NCBI GenBank assembly: GCA_026874595.1
Contig: CM049322.1
Location: 26,380,840 to 26,444,839, forward strand
Source of the DNA: Sipunculus nudus
Lineage: Eukaryota > Annelida > Sipuncula > Golfingiida > Sipunculidae
DNA: 64,000 nt
Direction of reading: 5' to 3'
The position numbers were made by a program, and so were the translations under genes. Numbering within the stretch: the stretch's first letter is position 1; the number at the start of each line of letters is the position of its first letter. Shown in pieces: positions 37,801-51,180 of the stretch. The notes under the pieces are model-generated. The model did not search any database. It saw only the letters and a program-made list of their open reading frames with translations, and was not told where the DNA came from.

Positions 37801-40800
37801 TTATTCTGAGGGGTACTTACTACGAAGGATATGGGTAACAGAGACCTAATTTCATGTTTTCACAGAGACTTTTCATGAATCTCCCTTGATGTCAAGTAAG
37901 AAGAATCTAGGTCCTGCGGTTACGATTTGTGCTCTGTTAACAAATGACAACTTCTTTGAAGGTCTCAAAAATAAAGAAAAAAATTCGTAAAAATTGAAAA
38001 AAAAAATACATATGGCGCCACAAGTTTGCAGGAACTGATGGAACATCCAATGATCAATATTCATGCAAAGAATCATGGTGATCAATGCAGTAGTTATTCA
38101 GAGACTTGAGCTTTTGTATCAAATTTTGCATTATTCTGGGGGGTACTTCGGAGCCCCATAGCTCCAAGGATATGGGTAACAGAGACCTAATTTCAGGTTT
38201 TCAAGGAGATTTTTCATGGACCTCCCTGGATATTAAGTTTGAAGATTCCAGGTCCAGTGGTTACGATTTGTGCCCTGTTAACAGATGACAGTTTCACTGA
38301 GGTCTGAAAAAAAGAGAAAAACATTTGTAAAAATTCGAAAAATACAGGTGGCACCACCAGTCTGCAGGAAATGATGGAACATCCCATGATCAATATTCAT
38401 GCAAAGAATTATGGTGATCAATGCAGTGGTTATTCAGATACTTGAGCTTTTGTATCAAATTTTGCATTATTCTGGGGGGTACTTTGGAGCCCCATAGCTC
38501 CAAGGATATTGGTAACAGAGACCTAATTTCAGGTTTTCAAGGAGATTTTTCATGGACCTCCCTGGATATTAAGTTTGAAGATTCCAGGTCCAATGGTTAT
38601 GATTTGTGCCATGTTAACAGATGACAGTTTCATTGAGGTTTGAAAAAAAAGAGAAAAAAATTTGCAAAAAATTTGGAAAAAAAAATACAGGTGGCGCCAC
38701 CAGTCTGCAGGAAGTGATGGAACATCCCATGATTAATATTCATGCAGAGAATCTTGGTGATCAATGCAGTGGTTATTCAGATACTTGAGCTTTTGTATCA
38801 AATTTTGCATTATTCTGGGGGGTACTTCTCTGAGGTATTGGGTAACAGAGACCTAATTTTCAGTTTCCAAGAAGACTTTTCATTGGCCTCTCGGCATGTC
38901 AAGAAAGATTCTAGGTCCAGCCGTTATGATTTGTGCCCTGTTATCAGATGACCGCATCTTTTAAGGTATCAAAAATAGAGAAAGAAAATTGTAAAAATAC
39001 AGGTGGCGCCACCAGTCTGCAGAAACTGATGGAACATCTCGTGATTAATATGTATGCCAAAAATCATGACCATCAGTGATGTAGTTAATGAGATATTGAA
39101 GTTTTTGTATGAAATTTTTCACTATTCTGGGGGGTACTTTGGGGCCCCATAGCTCAAAGGATATGGGTAACAGAGACCTAATTTCTGGTTTCCATTGAGA
39201 CTTTTCATAGGTCTTTCAGAATATTAAGAATGAAATTCCAGGTCCAGTGGTTAATATTTGTGCCCTGATAACAGATGTCCACATTTTTAAAGGTCCCAAA
39301 AATAGAGAAAAAAATTCGTAAAAAATCGAAAAATACAGTTGGCGCCACCAGTCTGCAGAAACTGATGAAACATCCCATGATTAATAAGTATGCCAAAAAT
39401 CATGACCATCAGTGGTGTAGTTAATGAGATATTGAAGTTTTTGTATGAAATTTTTCACTATTCTTGGGGGTACTTTGGGGCCCCATAGCTCGAAGGATAT
39501 GGGTAATAGAGACCTAATTTCTGGTTTCCATGGAGACTTTTCATAAGTCTTTCAGAATGTCAAGAATGAAGATTCTAGGTCCAGTATTTACGATTTGTGC
39601 CCTGTTAACAGATGTCCACATTTTTAAAGGTCTCAAAATTAGAGAAAATAATTCGTAAAAAATCGAAAAATACAGGTGGCGCCAGCAGTCTGCAGGAACT
39701 GATGGAACATCTCATGATCAATAAGTATGCCAAAAATCATGACCATCAGTGGTGTAGTTAATGAGATATTGAAGTTTTTGTATGAAATTTTTCACTATTC
39801 TGGGGGGTATTTGGGGCACCATAGCTCGAAGGATATGGGTAACAGAGACCTAATTCCAGGTTTCCAAAGAGATTTTTCATGGACCTCTCTGGATGTGAAG
39901 TAAGAAGATTCCAGGTCCAGTGGTTACGATTTGTGCCCTGTTAACGTACAGACGCCCGGACGGCCGACGGACAAAAGGTGATCCCTATAGCTCAGATGAC
40001 TTACAGTCAGCTGAGCTAAAAATTAATACAGATGCATATTGAATGCAAAATTGTAATACAGATACATCTCACTGATGACAAAATCTTGAATTAATTTGAC
40101 TATGGATACCAATTATTTATAATCCATGTACAGCCGTCTTTATATACCCACAGAGAGCTGTATACCTGTGATTGTAAACATTGCCTGGCATAAGGAATAT
40201 CTAAAAATCATAAATCTGCATTTTTTAAAAGCTTTTAAAAAACATTCTTGACAATATTAACCATAGATAACCTGAAATCTAAATGTCTAGAGGCATGATG
40301 TAATAAATGCTGATAAACTGGTGCCAGTCTAGATGTATCTGCTTCACACAGGTAACATATATGGTAAAATGACTCAACTGAATCTTTATAATTCAGCCAA
40401 AATTCATTCTTTGGAACCATAAAAGACAATTATTATAAGAATTATTCAGGGGATTATTCTTGTAAAATATTAAACAAATTGGCCTCAATTTTTTACAGGT
40501 TTATAACTCATATGGTAAAATACGGCAAAATGGCTAAGTTAAGCTTCCCATAACTCAGCCAAAAATCAATGAACCAAAACCATTTGAACAAACTTGAATT
40601 ATCAACATCTAAGGATAATTAATGTGTGAGATTTAAGAATTTGGCCCAGTGGTTTTTGAGGAGAAGATCTTTGTAGCCACTGAGCTAAAATGGGCTGTTA
40701 TGGCATATGACTAAATTCAGCTTCCCATAACTCAGCCATAAGTCACTAAACAGAGACCATTTGAAAAAAACTTCTGAAAGCACTACCCTAGGATTATTTC

Positions 40801-41250
40801 TGTTCGACAGTAAACTAATTGGCCATATGGTTTCAGAAAAGAATTCAGTTCTTTGCAATGAAAGTTCCAGCATCTTCTGAGATTGAAATTTAAGTATGCT
40901 TTTTTTGACAGATGACTAAGTTCAACTTTTAGAACAAAAATCACCGAACTGGAACCATGCAAACAACCTAGAGAGAGATTGTTTCTGGGATTATTTCCAT
41001 GAAATATTGGACAATTTGGCTGAATGGTTTCGGAGAAAAAGATTTTTAAAGGATTTTTAGCTTTTTTCCTATATAAAACTAAGTAAATGCAGATAGCCAA
41101 AAAAAAAAAAAAACAAAATTCAGTAGTTTTTTAGATGACTGATTTTTTGCATGAAGTTTGGTGTTTCTAGCTCCTGCCATTTTCGAGATAGTATGGGTTA
41201 ACGTACAGACAACCTACGATGCACCATCGCACAAGCTCAAAGGTTCACTA
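34805..41250 (+). mobile_element. HLE-B3, composite family B element split by HLE-A4
   Basis: The 5' end ACAAGGCCTACAGGCC and GCGAACCTGTG. It has gtgaactcttgacct units at 35230-35800 and long units at 36290 and 36720. A first family B 3' end (gcattagctcacaggttaac) ends at 37129, where HLE-A4 is inserted. After 40018 family B sequence resumes ('ttaatacagatgcatattga') and a second 3' end (gcacaagctcaaaggttcac, CTA) closes at 41250. The uninterrupted version of this two-ended structure is HLE-B5 (52236-55232), where the first end reads straight into 'aaaattaatatagatgca' at 53826. Confidence 0.75.
37130..40018 (+). mobile_element. HLE-A4, complete 2.9-kb family A element
   Basis: The 5' end ACAAGTGGCCCATGGGCC and CTCAGCTGA; the 3' end has 'gacgcccggacggccgacgg', then the family A hairpin ending at 40018. 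The core has eight or so units of about 335 bp; units start at acaggtgg-like sites 37331, 37672, 38010, 38344, 38687, 38999, 39335 and 39672. Palindromes are perfect at 38689 and 39001. The site before insertion is preserved at 53820-53835 in HLE-B5, showing insertion between two A's and no duplication. Confidence 0.85.
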
Positions 41251-42246
41251 AAAATGCGTAAATACAGTTGGCGCCACCAGTCTGCAGGAATTGATAGAAC
41301 ACTCCATGATCAATATCATGCATAGAATCAATGCATTAGCTATTCAGTTACTGGAGCTCTTTAATTATTTTTAATTATTTTTTAAGATTATTCTGGGGTT
41401 TACCAATGAGCCCCATAGCTTGGAGGATATGGGTAACAGAGACCTAATATCAGGCTTCCGAGAAGATTTTTCATTGACCTCCCAGGATGTGAAGAAAAAG
41501 GTTCTAGGTCCAATGGTTACAATCTGTGCCCTGTTAACAGACACCTGGTTCATTTGAAGGTATCAAAAATAGAGGAAAAATGTGGAACTTGTGACCAATA
41601 TGTCATGACACTCAGCTGACTGACATGTTCACAATATGTCCATGCAGAGGCAACTTATTAAGTTAAACTTTGGTGGCATCATCATTCATGCATATTAGCT
41701 TTAGTTCTTCAAGACCCATAAGCAAAGCAAATTGAGGATATGGGGAACAGTGACATAATCTCAGGTTTACAAGGAGATTTTTCATGGACCTCCTAGGATG
41801 TCTAGTGAGAAGATTCTAGGTCCAACAGTTTCGATTTGTACCCTGTAAATGTATGACCGCTTCATTTGAAGGTCTAAAAAGAAATAGAAATAATGTGTGA
41901 AAATAGGAAAAATTACAGGTGGCATCACCAGTCTGAAAGAACTGATGAAACACTCCATGATTAACATGCAAACAAAAAGTCATGGCAATCAATGCATTAG
42001 AAACTTGAGCTTATGTATCAAACTTTTGATTATTATGGAGGGTACTTACAAGCCCCATAGCTCTAAGAATATGGGTAACAGAGACCTAATTTCAGAATTT
42101 TAAGGGGATTTGCTTAGAACCTCCCTGGATGTACAGTTAGAAGATTCTAGGTCCAAGGGTTACAATTTGTGCCCTGTTAAGGGCCTTCCGGCCAATGAAC
42201 AAAGAGTGCTCGCTATAGCTCAGATGACTTTCAGTCAGCTTAGCTA
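41251..42246 (+). mobile_element. HLE-A fragment with complete 3' end
   Basis: Three rather diverged 335-bp-type units (palindromes near 41269 and 41917) ending with 'tagctcagatgactttcagt' and CTA at 42246. A degenerate family A 5' end with ACTCAGCTGA lies near 41592-41622, pointing to an older element start inside. Confidence 0.6.
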
Positions 42247-42270
42247 AAAACTTGTAAACAGTAACTGAAA

Positions 42271-44882
42271 ACAAGGGACCTATGGGTCACGACGCTCAGC
42301 TGTTATATATGATAAAAAAATATTATTTAGAAATGAGGCACATGCTGGTTTTGTGTGGTAATAAATATAAGCTGTATTATGAGTTGTTGTTGTTTAGCTT
42401 ATGTATGATTTTGATAGTACCTTTGGAGACAGGGAAGAGGATTGATTTCATTTATTTTATTAACAAATGGAGTACTACTGTCACACAGATTTTGACTTGG
42501 CCATATAACTTATAAGCAGAACATATAATATAAGATTTTAACTATTTATTAAAAAAAATTACAAATATTGTCCCAAATATAATTTTTATTAAAAATAATA
42601 AGAGAATCGTATGATTTTTTAAAATGAAATATAACTGATATGATTATTAAAATAATATTAAAGAATATATTCATGAATGCATTCATGAATACATTTTGAA
42701 AGTATTTGCACGAGTATTCATATACTTTCATTTTTACCTGAATTCCCATTCTTTATGCAAGAAATTTAATGGAGTACATAATCATATTCATTTTTAAATA
42801 CAATTACAAAGTATTCGCACCATGTCTGGTATTTATTCAGTTTTCACCAAACAATGATGTTGAGAATCCAGAATATACAAAATTCACACATTTAAATAAT
42901 GATCATAAGTACCTGGTTTTATGGCTTTTATTTATATTAAAAAATAACTGTAAAAAATTTATTCTGGACTTATTTCACATCAATGTACACACTAGACACA
43001 GTAGGAATCTAGATTAATATTATCAACTGCATCTTTGTCTATCATAAATTTCCTTCATATAATCCCTAATGATTAGTAATGAATAATATGATTTACTTCT
43101 TTATCATTAAAATTGAACTGAAAATGCCATAGGTGACTGCATGGTGTTATTTGGAATATGTGACATTCTACCCATCGATACAAGATTCTTATATCATCAA
43201 TAACTGCAAGTTAATTTCCTGTTATTATAAACTAACAAATTCCTTTTCTATTTTTCTTTAATTTGTTATTAAAAACCAATAAAAATTTATTAATTTAATG
43301 TTTATTGTTATGTTGTTGGTTAAAACTACTAGATGAGTTGGGTTGGACACCTGGATCAACTGTGGCTGGCCATAAGCTGCCTGGATTCTCGCCTCAAGCG
43401 TGCATAATTTGATGAAAGGTCAACAAGGTCAACATACAGGTGACTCAAGAGGGGCTGGAGAGAGCCAAAGTCTGACAGGGTCTCATAAAAAACATTAATA
43501 AAAGCTACAATATTTGGCCAATTTCTTTAAGCTTTCTAAACTAAAAAGCTGAAATCCTTATGGGTGCATGATATGAAAATTATATCAACAGTGCTCACGG
43601 GAAACAAACGTGCCATGGTCACAGTTGGGCAAAATTTAAGGTACTAATTTTATATTTATACTAATAACTTATAAAATATGAAAAATTCAGAACTAATTTT
43701 GGGTATTCAATTGAATCTTGATTAAATAATGTTACATCCCTGACAAAAAATCTCTAGCTTCAGCAATGTCCTTGTTAAGGGAGTAAATATATTTCTTGAT
43801 TTTTTACAAAGTGCATTATGTTTGGGCCCATAACTTAAAACAATTATGCAATACTGACATCATTCTGGCATGTGCATAGCGAATGTATAGAAAAATATGT
43901 ATATTATTTATGATTAAAGTCAGATCAGTGGTTTTGATATTAGGCAGTCTTAAAGTGTAACAATGGGTTTTTAATGGAAAAATGAAGTTTTTCATTGATA
44001 TCTCCAAGGAATTAAGTCCTAGTGACCAAATTGTTGGCATGGTAGGGGATTTTGGAGAAATCTAACTGTATGCCAAATTTAAGGAACTTAGAGCTGAAGC
44101 TCGGGAGCTGAGCTCTAGCAAACTGCATAACACTAGCAATATGTGACATGGTGCTTGAAAACTTGAATAAAATCTACAGTTTTTGATCAACTGGTTTCAA
44201 ATTTTTGGTGTTAACAGTTGAAATGCTAACAAAAACATGCTGTGAAAATTAAATCCACAGCAGTTACAGCAAAAAAACGTGCCATGGTCAAAGTTGGGCA
44301 AAATTTAAGGTACCAATTTTTTATTTTTGCTAATATTTTAAAAAATTTAAAAGATTTTGATCTAATTTTGGGTATACAATTTAATTTTGATTAATAAAAG
44401 TAATATTACTGGAAAAAAAGTGCTTAGCTTTAACAAGTTTTGTGTTAAGTGATAAAATTTCTTTCCTGATTATTTACAAAATGCATTATGTTTGGGCCCA
44501 TAACTTTTTTAAATTATATAATACAGACCTAATTTCTGGCATGTACATAGGAATTATATAGAGGATTATTTATAGGAAATATGAGGAAAAACAGATGAGT
44601 GGTTTTGATATTAGGCAGTCCTGAAGTGTGAATATAGGTTTTTAATAAAAAATTGAGGTTTTTCCTTAATTTCTCAAAGGAATGAAGTCGCAAAGACCCA
44701 GTTTTCGGCTTGGTAGGAGATCTTGGGGACATCTAACATTATGCTGAATTTTGGATTCCTAGGTCTTACGGTTTCAAAACGTGCCACATCTACGGACGGA
44801 CGGACGGACGGACGGACAGACGGACGGACGACGGACAATGGACCACGACTATAGCTCAGATGACTTATAGTCAGCTGAGCTA
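42271..44882 (+). mobile_element. HLE-A5, full-length sister of HLE-A1b
   Basis: 2.61 kb, starting ACAAGGGACCTATGGGTC and ending with (GGAC)n at 44795-44830 and the family A hairpin. It is nearly the same as 3047-5699 along its whole length. Visible differences include a single rather than doubled 22-bp palindrome and a short deletion near 43387 relative to 4194. The flanks differ from those at 3047, so these are two insertions rather than one duplicated region. The 77-codon ORF is at 42282-42515. Confidence 0.85.
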
Positions 44883-45234
44883 AAAATGTCATTATCTCTT
44901 TTGCTGTGTTTGACAAGTTGCATTATGTTCTGGTCCATAATGTGTAAAAATGAGGCAATATTGACCTAACTTCAAGCATGTACATAGAGGAATATTTCTG
45001 CTAAATAGGAACAACACAACAAGAGCCACTTTGATATTAAACAGTCTTGAAGTGTAACAATAGGTTTTACAGGAAAACGGAGGAAATTCATTAATATCTC
45101 AAAAGAGCAAAGAGAACTATATCCTGAATTTTGGATTAGTTGGTCCAACAGAGTCATGACATGCCGTGTTACAGACTGGATGACATGCATACGACCACCA
45201 CTATAGCTCAGATGACCCACGATCAGGTGAGCTA
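44883..45234 (+). mobile_element. HLE-A 3' remnant
   Basis: Diverged family A text ('gcattatgttctggtccata', 'taaacagtcttgaagtgta') with a degenerate end 'tagctcagatgacccacgat' and CTA at 45234. Confidence 0.55.
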
Positions 45235-45871
45235 AAAAGGACAAGTTCATCACTGCTTGTGAGCAGGCTTTCTTGGTGATGATGTAGGTGTAGACTCCTC
45301 ACTAGCTGGCCCTCTGGTAGCAGTTTCTGACCTTCTGATTGAGTGTCTGAACAGACTGTCACTGATTTTAACCACTGGTGAAAACAACTGTAGATGGAAG
45401 TCACTGAAAAAAACATGCATGATATCACAAATTCACCAAGCTACAGTCTGTATTCCATTTGAATTGTTTAATATCACAAATTTACTCAACACTTAAATAT
45501 TTAATTTTTTATGAAGTAGAGCCTTCTATGGTCTGTATAGGTAGCAATGGGCTAACAATCCTAGTGAAAATAAAAATTGTCCTTCCTATTGTAATATTAT
45601 AGTGTATATATAAAACTTATTTATAGCCCAAGTTTGGGTCATAGTCAAACCAGCTAACAAAATAACAAAGATCTCAAATATATGACTACAAGAATGAACA
45701 GAAACATCCCTATCATAATGAAACAATCACTACAAGCATGAACAGAAACATCCCTATCATAATGAAACAATCACTACAAGCATGAACAGAAACATCCCTA
45801 TCATAATGAAACAATCATGCAACCAGAGCCAGGGTTCAGCCCAATTTATTTTATTTCACACAAAATGAAGG
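45235..45871. other. Unassigned stretch with a 44-bp minisatellite
   Basis: Contains three tandem 44-bp units (45687-45818) reading 'tacaagcatgaacagaaaca' and 'tccctatcataatgaaacaa', nearly identical. The remainder shows no gene or known repeat. Confidence 0.7.
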
Positions 45872-46582
45872 ACAATTGACCCATGGGCATGGGTCACAAT
45901 GCTCAGCTGACCAGCATGACACTATAAGCTTACATTCATGACAGAAATTTTATCATCTGTAAACAAAATGAGATTAAGTTCAGATGTGACCTGGACATTT
46001 GACCTTTTGACAAAGTCCACAGGGTTCTTCCTCTTCCACAGTGATTGGTCTGTGGTCACAAAAATTTGAACTGCCATAAAGATGCAAACTTGAAAATAAT
46101 TTGACTAAATTTATAGTCATTTTATTCCCCTTCCTTTAAGAAATTGTTTACTCTGATATGAAAGCCAAAATATTAATACTTTATGAAATATCTTGGGAAA
46201 AAGCAGAAAAGACCATTACAGCATGTATAAAGTAGGTCAACACAGGTGGTGCCACCTGCAGGTCAAAATCAATTAGCAGTCACATGATCAATATTTCTGG
46301 GAAATCAGTTGCTGAAGGCTGCAGCACTTCCTAAGACATTACTTCTGAAACAGACATTACTTAATATGTGCAAATGCAACAAAATGTCCAATTGTGTGAC
46401 CTAATAAATTTGAACTTCAGGGACATCTTACAGTACCGGTATGTTGTATTTCGGATTTGTAGGTCCAACAGGTTCAAAATGTGTCCTCTTAATGGACGTC
46501 AGACCAGACAACCGGCCCGACAGATGGACAGCAGACAAAGGAGCATAGCTGTAGCTCAGATGACATATAGTCAGCTGGGCTA
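45872..46582 (+). mobile_element. HLE-A6, short single-unit family A element
   Basis: 0.71 kb. It starts ACAATTGACCCATGGGCATG, with GACCCATG..CATGGGTC as 5' palindrome and GCTCAGCTGA. One palindrome variant GGTGGTGCCACC is at about 46247. It ends with 'gacagatggacagcagac' and a hairpin whose right arm reads CAGCTGGGCTA at 46582. It shows that a single core unit suffices for the family plan. Confidence 0.7.
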
Positions 46583-47417
46583 AAAATCCTGTATAAGAAT
46601 AGGGCTAAGGAAAGCAAGTTAAAAGTAGGAACTAAAATATCTTCAAAATAGAATGATCCAAGGTCATAGCAAGATACAGGATGATTATCGTTCTGAGGTT
46701 TATAAGTTCATCTGAAAGGGAGACCAACAAGATATTATCTTACTCAACCCATACAAGGTTTTGGGCTCACTAAGTGGGTAAATGGTAGGGAGCTATGTCC
46801 ATGTCAAGGTGTTAGGACGCCAATAGCTTCTAAGAGAGAACCAAAGACTATACAGGACATTGGAAGTAAGTACAGGTAAGAGTGAAGTTGTCATTACCAA
46901 AGAAAAGCCATCTAGAGTAGTTTCACATTGTCAGACTCCACATGATGAGAGTGTACGTAAGTGATAGAGAAACTAATGGGCTATCTGATGGGAACGGTGT
47001 CATACCTGAATACCAAACCCGGAATGCCAACTACCACCTTGTCGGTTCCTTTTTGCTGAAATGCTGGTTTTATTAGGTCAATAAAACTGTAATATGAAGG
47101 TGGTTTCTGGATATGGTGCATTGAAATACATCCTTATAATCATAATTCATTATGCTGTATATATAATTTGAGGAAAAAGTATCTCAAGCTGGAATTTGAA
47201 GATACAGAGCAAGACTCGGCAATGGTCAACCGGACCCTTGCATCATGGCTGACTGGATACATCAATGCTCGGCAGTTGGCAAGTTGACTGAACAAACACA
47301 GGGTTATGAGCTTCTTATGGTCAAGGAGAGACCAACTAATACAATCAAATTAACCGTTATCAATGATCAAATTTTAATTTGTTTTCCTTTGTGGATTCAT
47401 GAACAATACAAAACTAA
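46583..47417. other. Unassigned stretch
   Basis: No repeats shared with the rest of the window were noticed. A 77-codon ORF (47245-47478) runs into HLE-F and has no recognisable domain. Possibly host or older transposon sequence. Confidence 0.45.
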
Positions 47418-48282
47418 ACTAGATGTGGTAGGAAAATGGTCCTCAGAGGGCCCTGCGTTTCTGCAAGTGCTGGACTAGTTTACATATTGATGAAAAATTA
47501 AGTAAAATTTAAATATGACAAACAGAAACAGGTTTTTATCCATATGCAGAGGGAAAAAATCCTACTGAAACAAATGATATTAAAGAATATATGTCTGAAA
47601 TAATGTGCAATAGAAAATTACCAAATGTAATCTGTTAGCCATATTTGATTGTGAGCCAGTCTGTAATTCAATATGTCTGGAGCCCTCATAGAAACCAATG
47701 ATCCCTGTGAAATTGGGAAAGCTGCAGTAAGTTGTTGTTAAGTTATTGTGTACGAAAAAAAATCAGCCATCGGGCTGTGGCAGCCATATTGGAATTCCAA
47801 CAGGTCTGTAATTCAACAGGTCTGGATCCCTTATAGGTACCAATCATCCCTGTGAAATTGGGAAAGCTGCAGTAAGTTGTTGTTAAGATATTGTGTGCGA
47901 AAGAAAATCAGCCATCGGGCTGAGGCAGCCATATTGGAATTCCAACAGGTCTGTAATTCAACAGGTCTGGATCCCTAATAGGTACCAATCATCCCTGTGA
48001 ATTTGGGAAAGCTGCAGTAGGTTGTTGTTGAGTTATCGCGCGAGGAAGAAAATCAGCGATTTGGCTGTGGGGGCCATATTAGAATTCCGAAAAGTCTGTA
48101 ATTCAATAGGTCTGGAGCCGTTATAGGTACCAATCATTCCTGCGAATTTGGGAAAGCTGCAGTATGTTGTTGTTGAGTTATCGCGCGCATAAGAAAGTGT
48201 CACTGACGGAAGGACGGATGGACTGAAGGAAGGACTGACATGGTGATCACTATAGGGCACCCGCTTGTCAAGCAGGGCCCTA
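47418..48282 (+). mobile_element. HLE-F, complete 0.87-kb family F element
   Basis: Starts ACTAGATGTGGTAGG; the small hairpin AGGA-AAATGG-TCCT is followed by AGGGCCCTGC. About four units of roughly 145 bp ('gtctgtaattcaacaggt' at 47659, 47814, 47949 and 48094; 'gggaaagctgcagtaagttg'). A 'gacggaaggacggatgga' tract precedes the 3' hairpin TAGGGCACCCGCTTG...GCAGGGCCCTA (48253-48282). The core lacks GGTGGCGCCACC. Inserted between A's. Confidence 0.8.
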
Positions 48283-48782
48283 ATAAAGGTATAACTTCTG
48301 GTCGACCGATTGTCGAACAACAAATAAATAGACTACCGAGAGCCAATATCTGAGCCATGGAGAGTGCTCGTATTAGTTATTATAACTAGTTGTACAATCC
48401 ATGTAAAAAATAAATAAGGTTTATGTTATATATAACAGCAGATAGGCCTACTCCTGTGTACCTTTTATATTTTCAGTTGTCTGCACTAGTATTGGTGTTT
48501 ATATATGTGAATATGGGTCCTATTGTTTGTTTACCAATAAACAATTTTAAACAGTTGCATTTGGTGAAGTATTTGCACTCAGTCATAAATCATTAGCGAG
48601 TTAATTTAACGATGAGTTGGCCTCTTCTACAAACGCAAGGCAAATTTATGTGTCAAATAAATCCCTTCTTTATCTGAGTTAATTATTTTATCATTTCTTA
48701 GTATCAAGAAAATTAGAATATAAAAGTTGATGAAAATACCATGATATTAAAGTTAACAATTGAAGTACCAATACATTTAAGA
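48283..48782. other. Unassigned stretch
   Basis: A+T-rich, with no gene or shared repeat noticed. Confidence 0.45.
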
Positions 48783-48840
48783 ACAAGAGATTTGTGGGTC
48801 ACGGCGCTCAGCTGAAATTGATTATGAGAATATTTTTATA
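48783..48840 (+). mobile_element. HLE-A 5' end fragment
   Basis: ACAAGAGATTTGTGGGTC, 'acggcg' and CTCAGCTGA, cut after 58 bp by a family B 5' end. Confidence 0.7.
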
Positions 48841-49870
48841 ACAAGGCCTACAGGCCTAATGTGAACCTGTGCAATGGGATATACATCAGGAATAATGCTT
48901 CCATGCTGGACCGGTACTTTTCAAGTAAATATGTGACATGTATATGTACAAACATCTCTGCTAAAATATGTCATGGATATACACAACACAACAAGTCTTT
49001 TAACCTTGGTATTGAGTCACACCTATTCATGCATCCTGGCAATGAAGGCTCAGCTTTCCCCCAGGTCAAGGGTACCTAATGTGCCACATGTAACTGCACC
49101 ACTGGCTCTTACAGACTGAAACTTACCACTGGCTCTAACAGACTGAAACTTGACCTGTTGGCAAATTTGAAATGGTTGGCAGTCTGCCAAAGATTTTAAC
49201 AGATACAGAGCGTAGCTTGACCCATTGTAAAATCTGACACAGTTGGCAGGGTCTAGACGCATCGTCTAGATGTCTAGACTGTATCTGGACACCAGGCAGA
49301 GCCAGGTCAGTTGCAATGGTGATGTTTGGACTGCACCTGGGTGCACTGATTGACCTCGACTTGGCATGTTGAAACTTGCCATGCTGCCAAATCTGTTTTC
49401 AAACACTGAAAGCCTTTTTCAATTGGCTACACTGCTTTTTTAAAGCTGCATTTACCCCATCTATTCTAATAAAACTGACAGAACAATACCATAGAACAAT
49501 TCTTGTAAAATTTAAACCAATCAGCTTAACAGTTTCTTTAAAAAAACGTCGGCCAAAAATCACCGAACTGGAGCCATTCAAACAGATTTGCGAGAGATTG
49601 TTCTAGGGATCATTTCTGTGAAATACTGGATAATTTGGCTGACAGTTTCAGAGAAGAAGATTTTTAAAGCTTTTTTAGCTTTTCCCCTATAAAAGCTAAG
49701 AAAATACAGTAAGAAAAAAATGAAATTACACCAGGTATAATGCTTCAATGCTGGACCATTACTTTTCAAGAACATATGTATGAACAATGCATGTACTAAA
49801 CACTTAGAACAAGAAACAATTAAATGAACATCACTGCTGCAATTCTGGCATGGGTGCACCCAACACAAAA
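48841..49870 (+). mobile_element. HLE-B4, rearranged family B pieces
   Basis: The 5' end ACAAGGCCTACAGGCC starts at 48841, then a reduced core with a TCTAGA hairpin cluster (49252-49290) and part of a long unit (49540-49710). At about 49721 it jumps back to family B left-end text ('gaaattacaccaggtataat') which runs to 'caacacaaaa', the same junction with HLE-D as at 23102. No 3' end is present. Confidence 0.55.
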
Positions 49871-51180
49871 ACTAGAATATGGGTAGTCAACAAGTGACTA
49901 CGTGTATCCTCCAAAATCAGAGTGGGACAGGTGAAGTGAGGCATGGATTAAGTGGCAAGGGGAATAGAGTGAGGTGTGTTGCATAATAGCATGGATGTCT
50001 GCAGTGTAAACGTGAATGTCAGTGGTGCCACCTGTCATAATATCGAGAAAATTGTCCAGGATGTATAAACCTGCAAAATTTCAGGTGTATAAGTCAAACC
50101 ACTGCTGAGATATGAGTGATTTTATCCCAAGGCAGATGAACAGATGGATGCTGTGCATCACTGGTTGCAGGTGGCGCCACCAGTTTTGCCTATGATGAAG
50201 AGCTATGTGAGATCTATGCACATGCACAACTTTGGCCCAATCGGTCAAACGGTTCCCAAGATATGAGCTTGGATGTCTGCAGCCTAAATGTGTATGTAGG
50301 TTGTGCCACCTACCACAAATCCAGAAAGCTGTCCAAGTTGTATACATATGCAAAATTTAAGGCAAAAAAGTCAAACCACTACATGTATATGAGTTATATT
50401 ATCCCAAGGCAGATGAACAGATGGACTCTGTACAAAAATGGTTGCAGGTGGCCCCTCCAGTTTTGTGTATGATAAAGACCTATGTGAGATCTAAACACAT
50501 GCACAATTTTGGTCCAATCAGTCAAATGGTTCCTGAGATACGAGCTTGGATGTCTGCAGTGTTAACTAGAATGTAGGTGGCGCCACCTGTCATAAAATCA
50601 AGAAAACTATCCATGATGTATAAACCTGCAAAATTTCAGGTGGATAAGTCAAACCACTTCTGAGATATGAGTGATTTTATCCCAAGGCAGATGAACAGAT
50701 GAACGCTGTGCAAAAGTGGTTGCAGGTGGCGCCAACAGTTTTGCTTATGATGAAGAGCTATGTGAGATCTATACACATGTAAAATTTTAGCCAAACTGGT
50801 CAAACGGTTCCCAAGATATGAGCTTGGATGTCTGCAGAGTAAACCTGAATGTAGGTGGCGCCATCTGTCATAAAATCAAGAGAGCTGTCCAGGATGTATA
50901 AACCTGCAAAATTTCAGGTGGATAAGTCAAACCACTGCTGAGATATGAGTGATTTTATCCCACGGCAGATGAACAGATGGATGCTGTGCATAAGTGGTTG
51001 CAGGTGGCACCACCAGTTTTGCCTATGATGAAGAGCTATGAGAGATCTATACACAAGCAAAATTTTGGCCCAATCGGTCAAAGATTCCGGAAATATGTGC
51101 TTAGATGTCTGCAGAGTAAACCTGAATGTAGGTGATGCCACCTGTCATATAATCAAGAAAGCTGTACAGGATGTATAAAC
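49871..51180 (+). mobile_element. HLE-D4, 3'-truncated
   Basis: Starts ACTAGAATATGGGTAGTC with GTGTATCCTCC. The core alternates gttgcaGGTGG and aatgtaGGTGG units (perfect palindromes at about 50168 and 50577, several variants). It stops within a unit at 'gatgtataaac', followed by unrelated sequence. The 5' junction is identical in context to that of HLE-D3. Confidence 0.7.
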
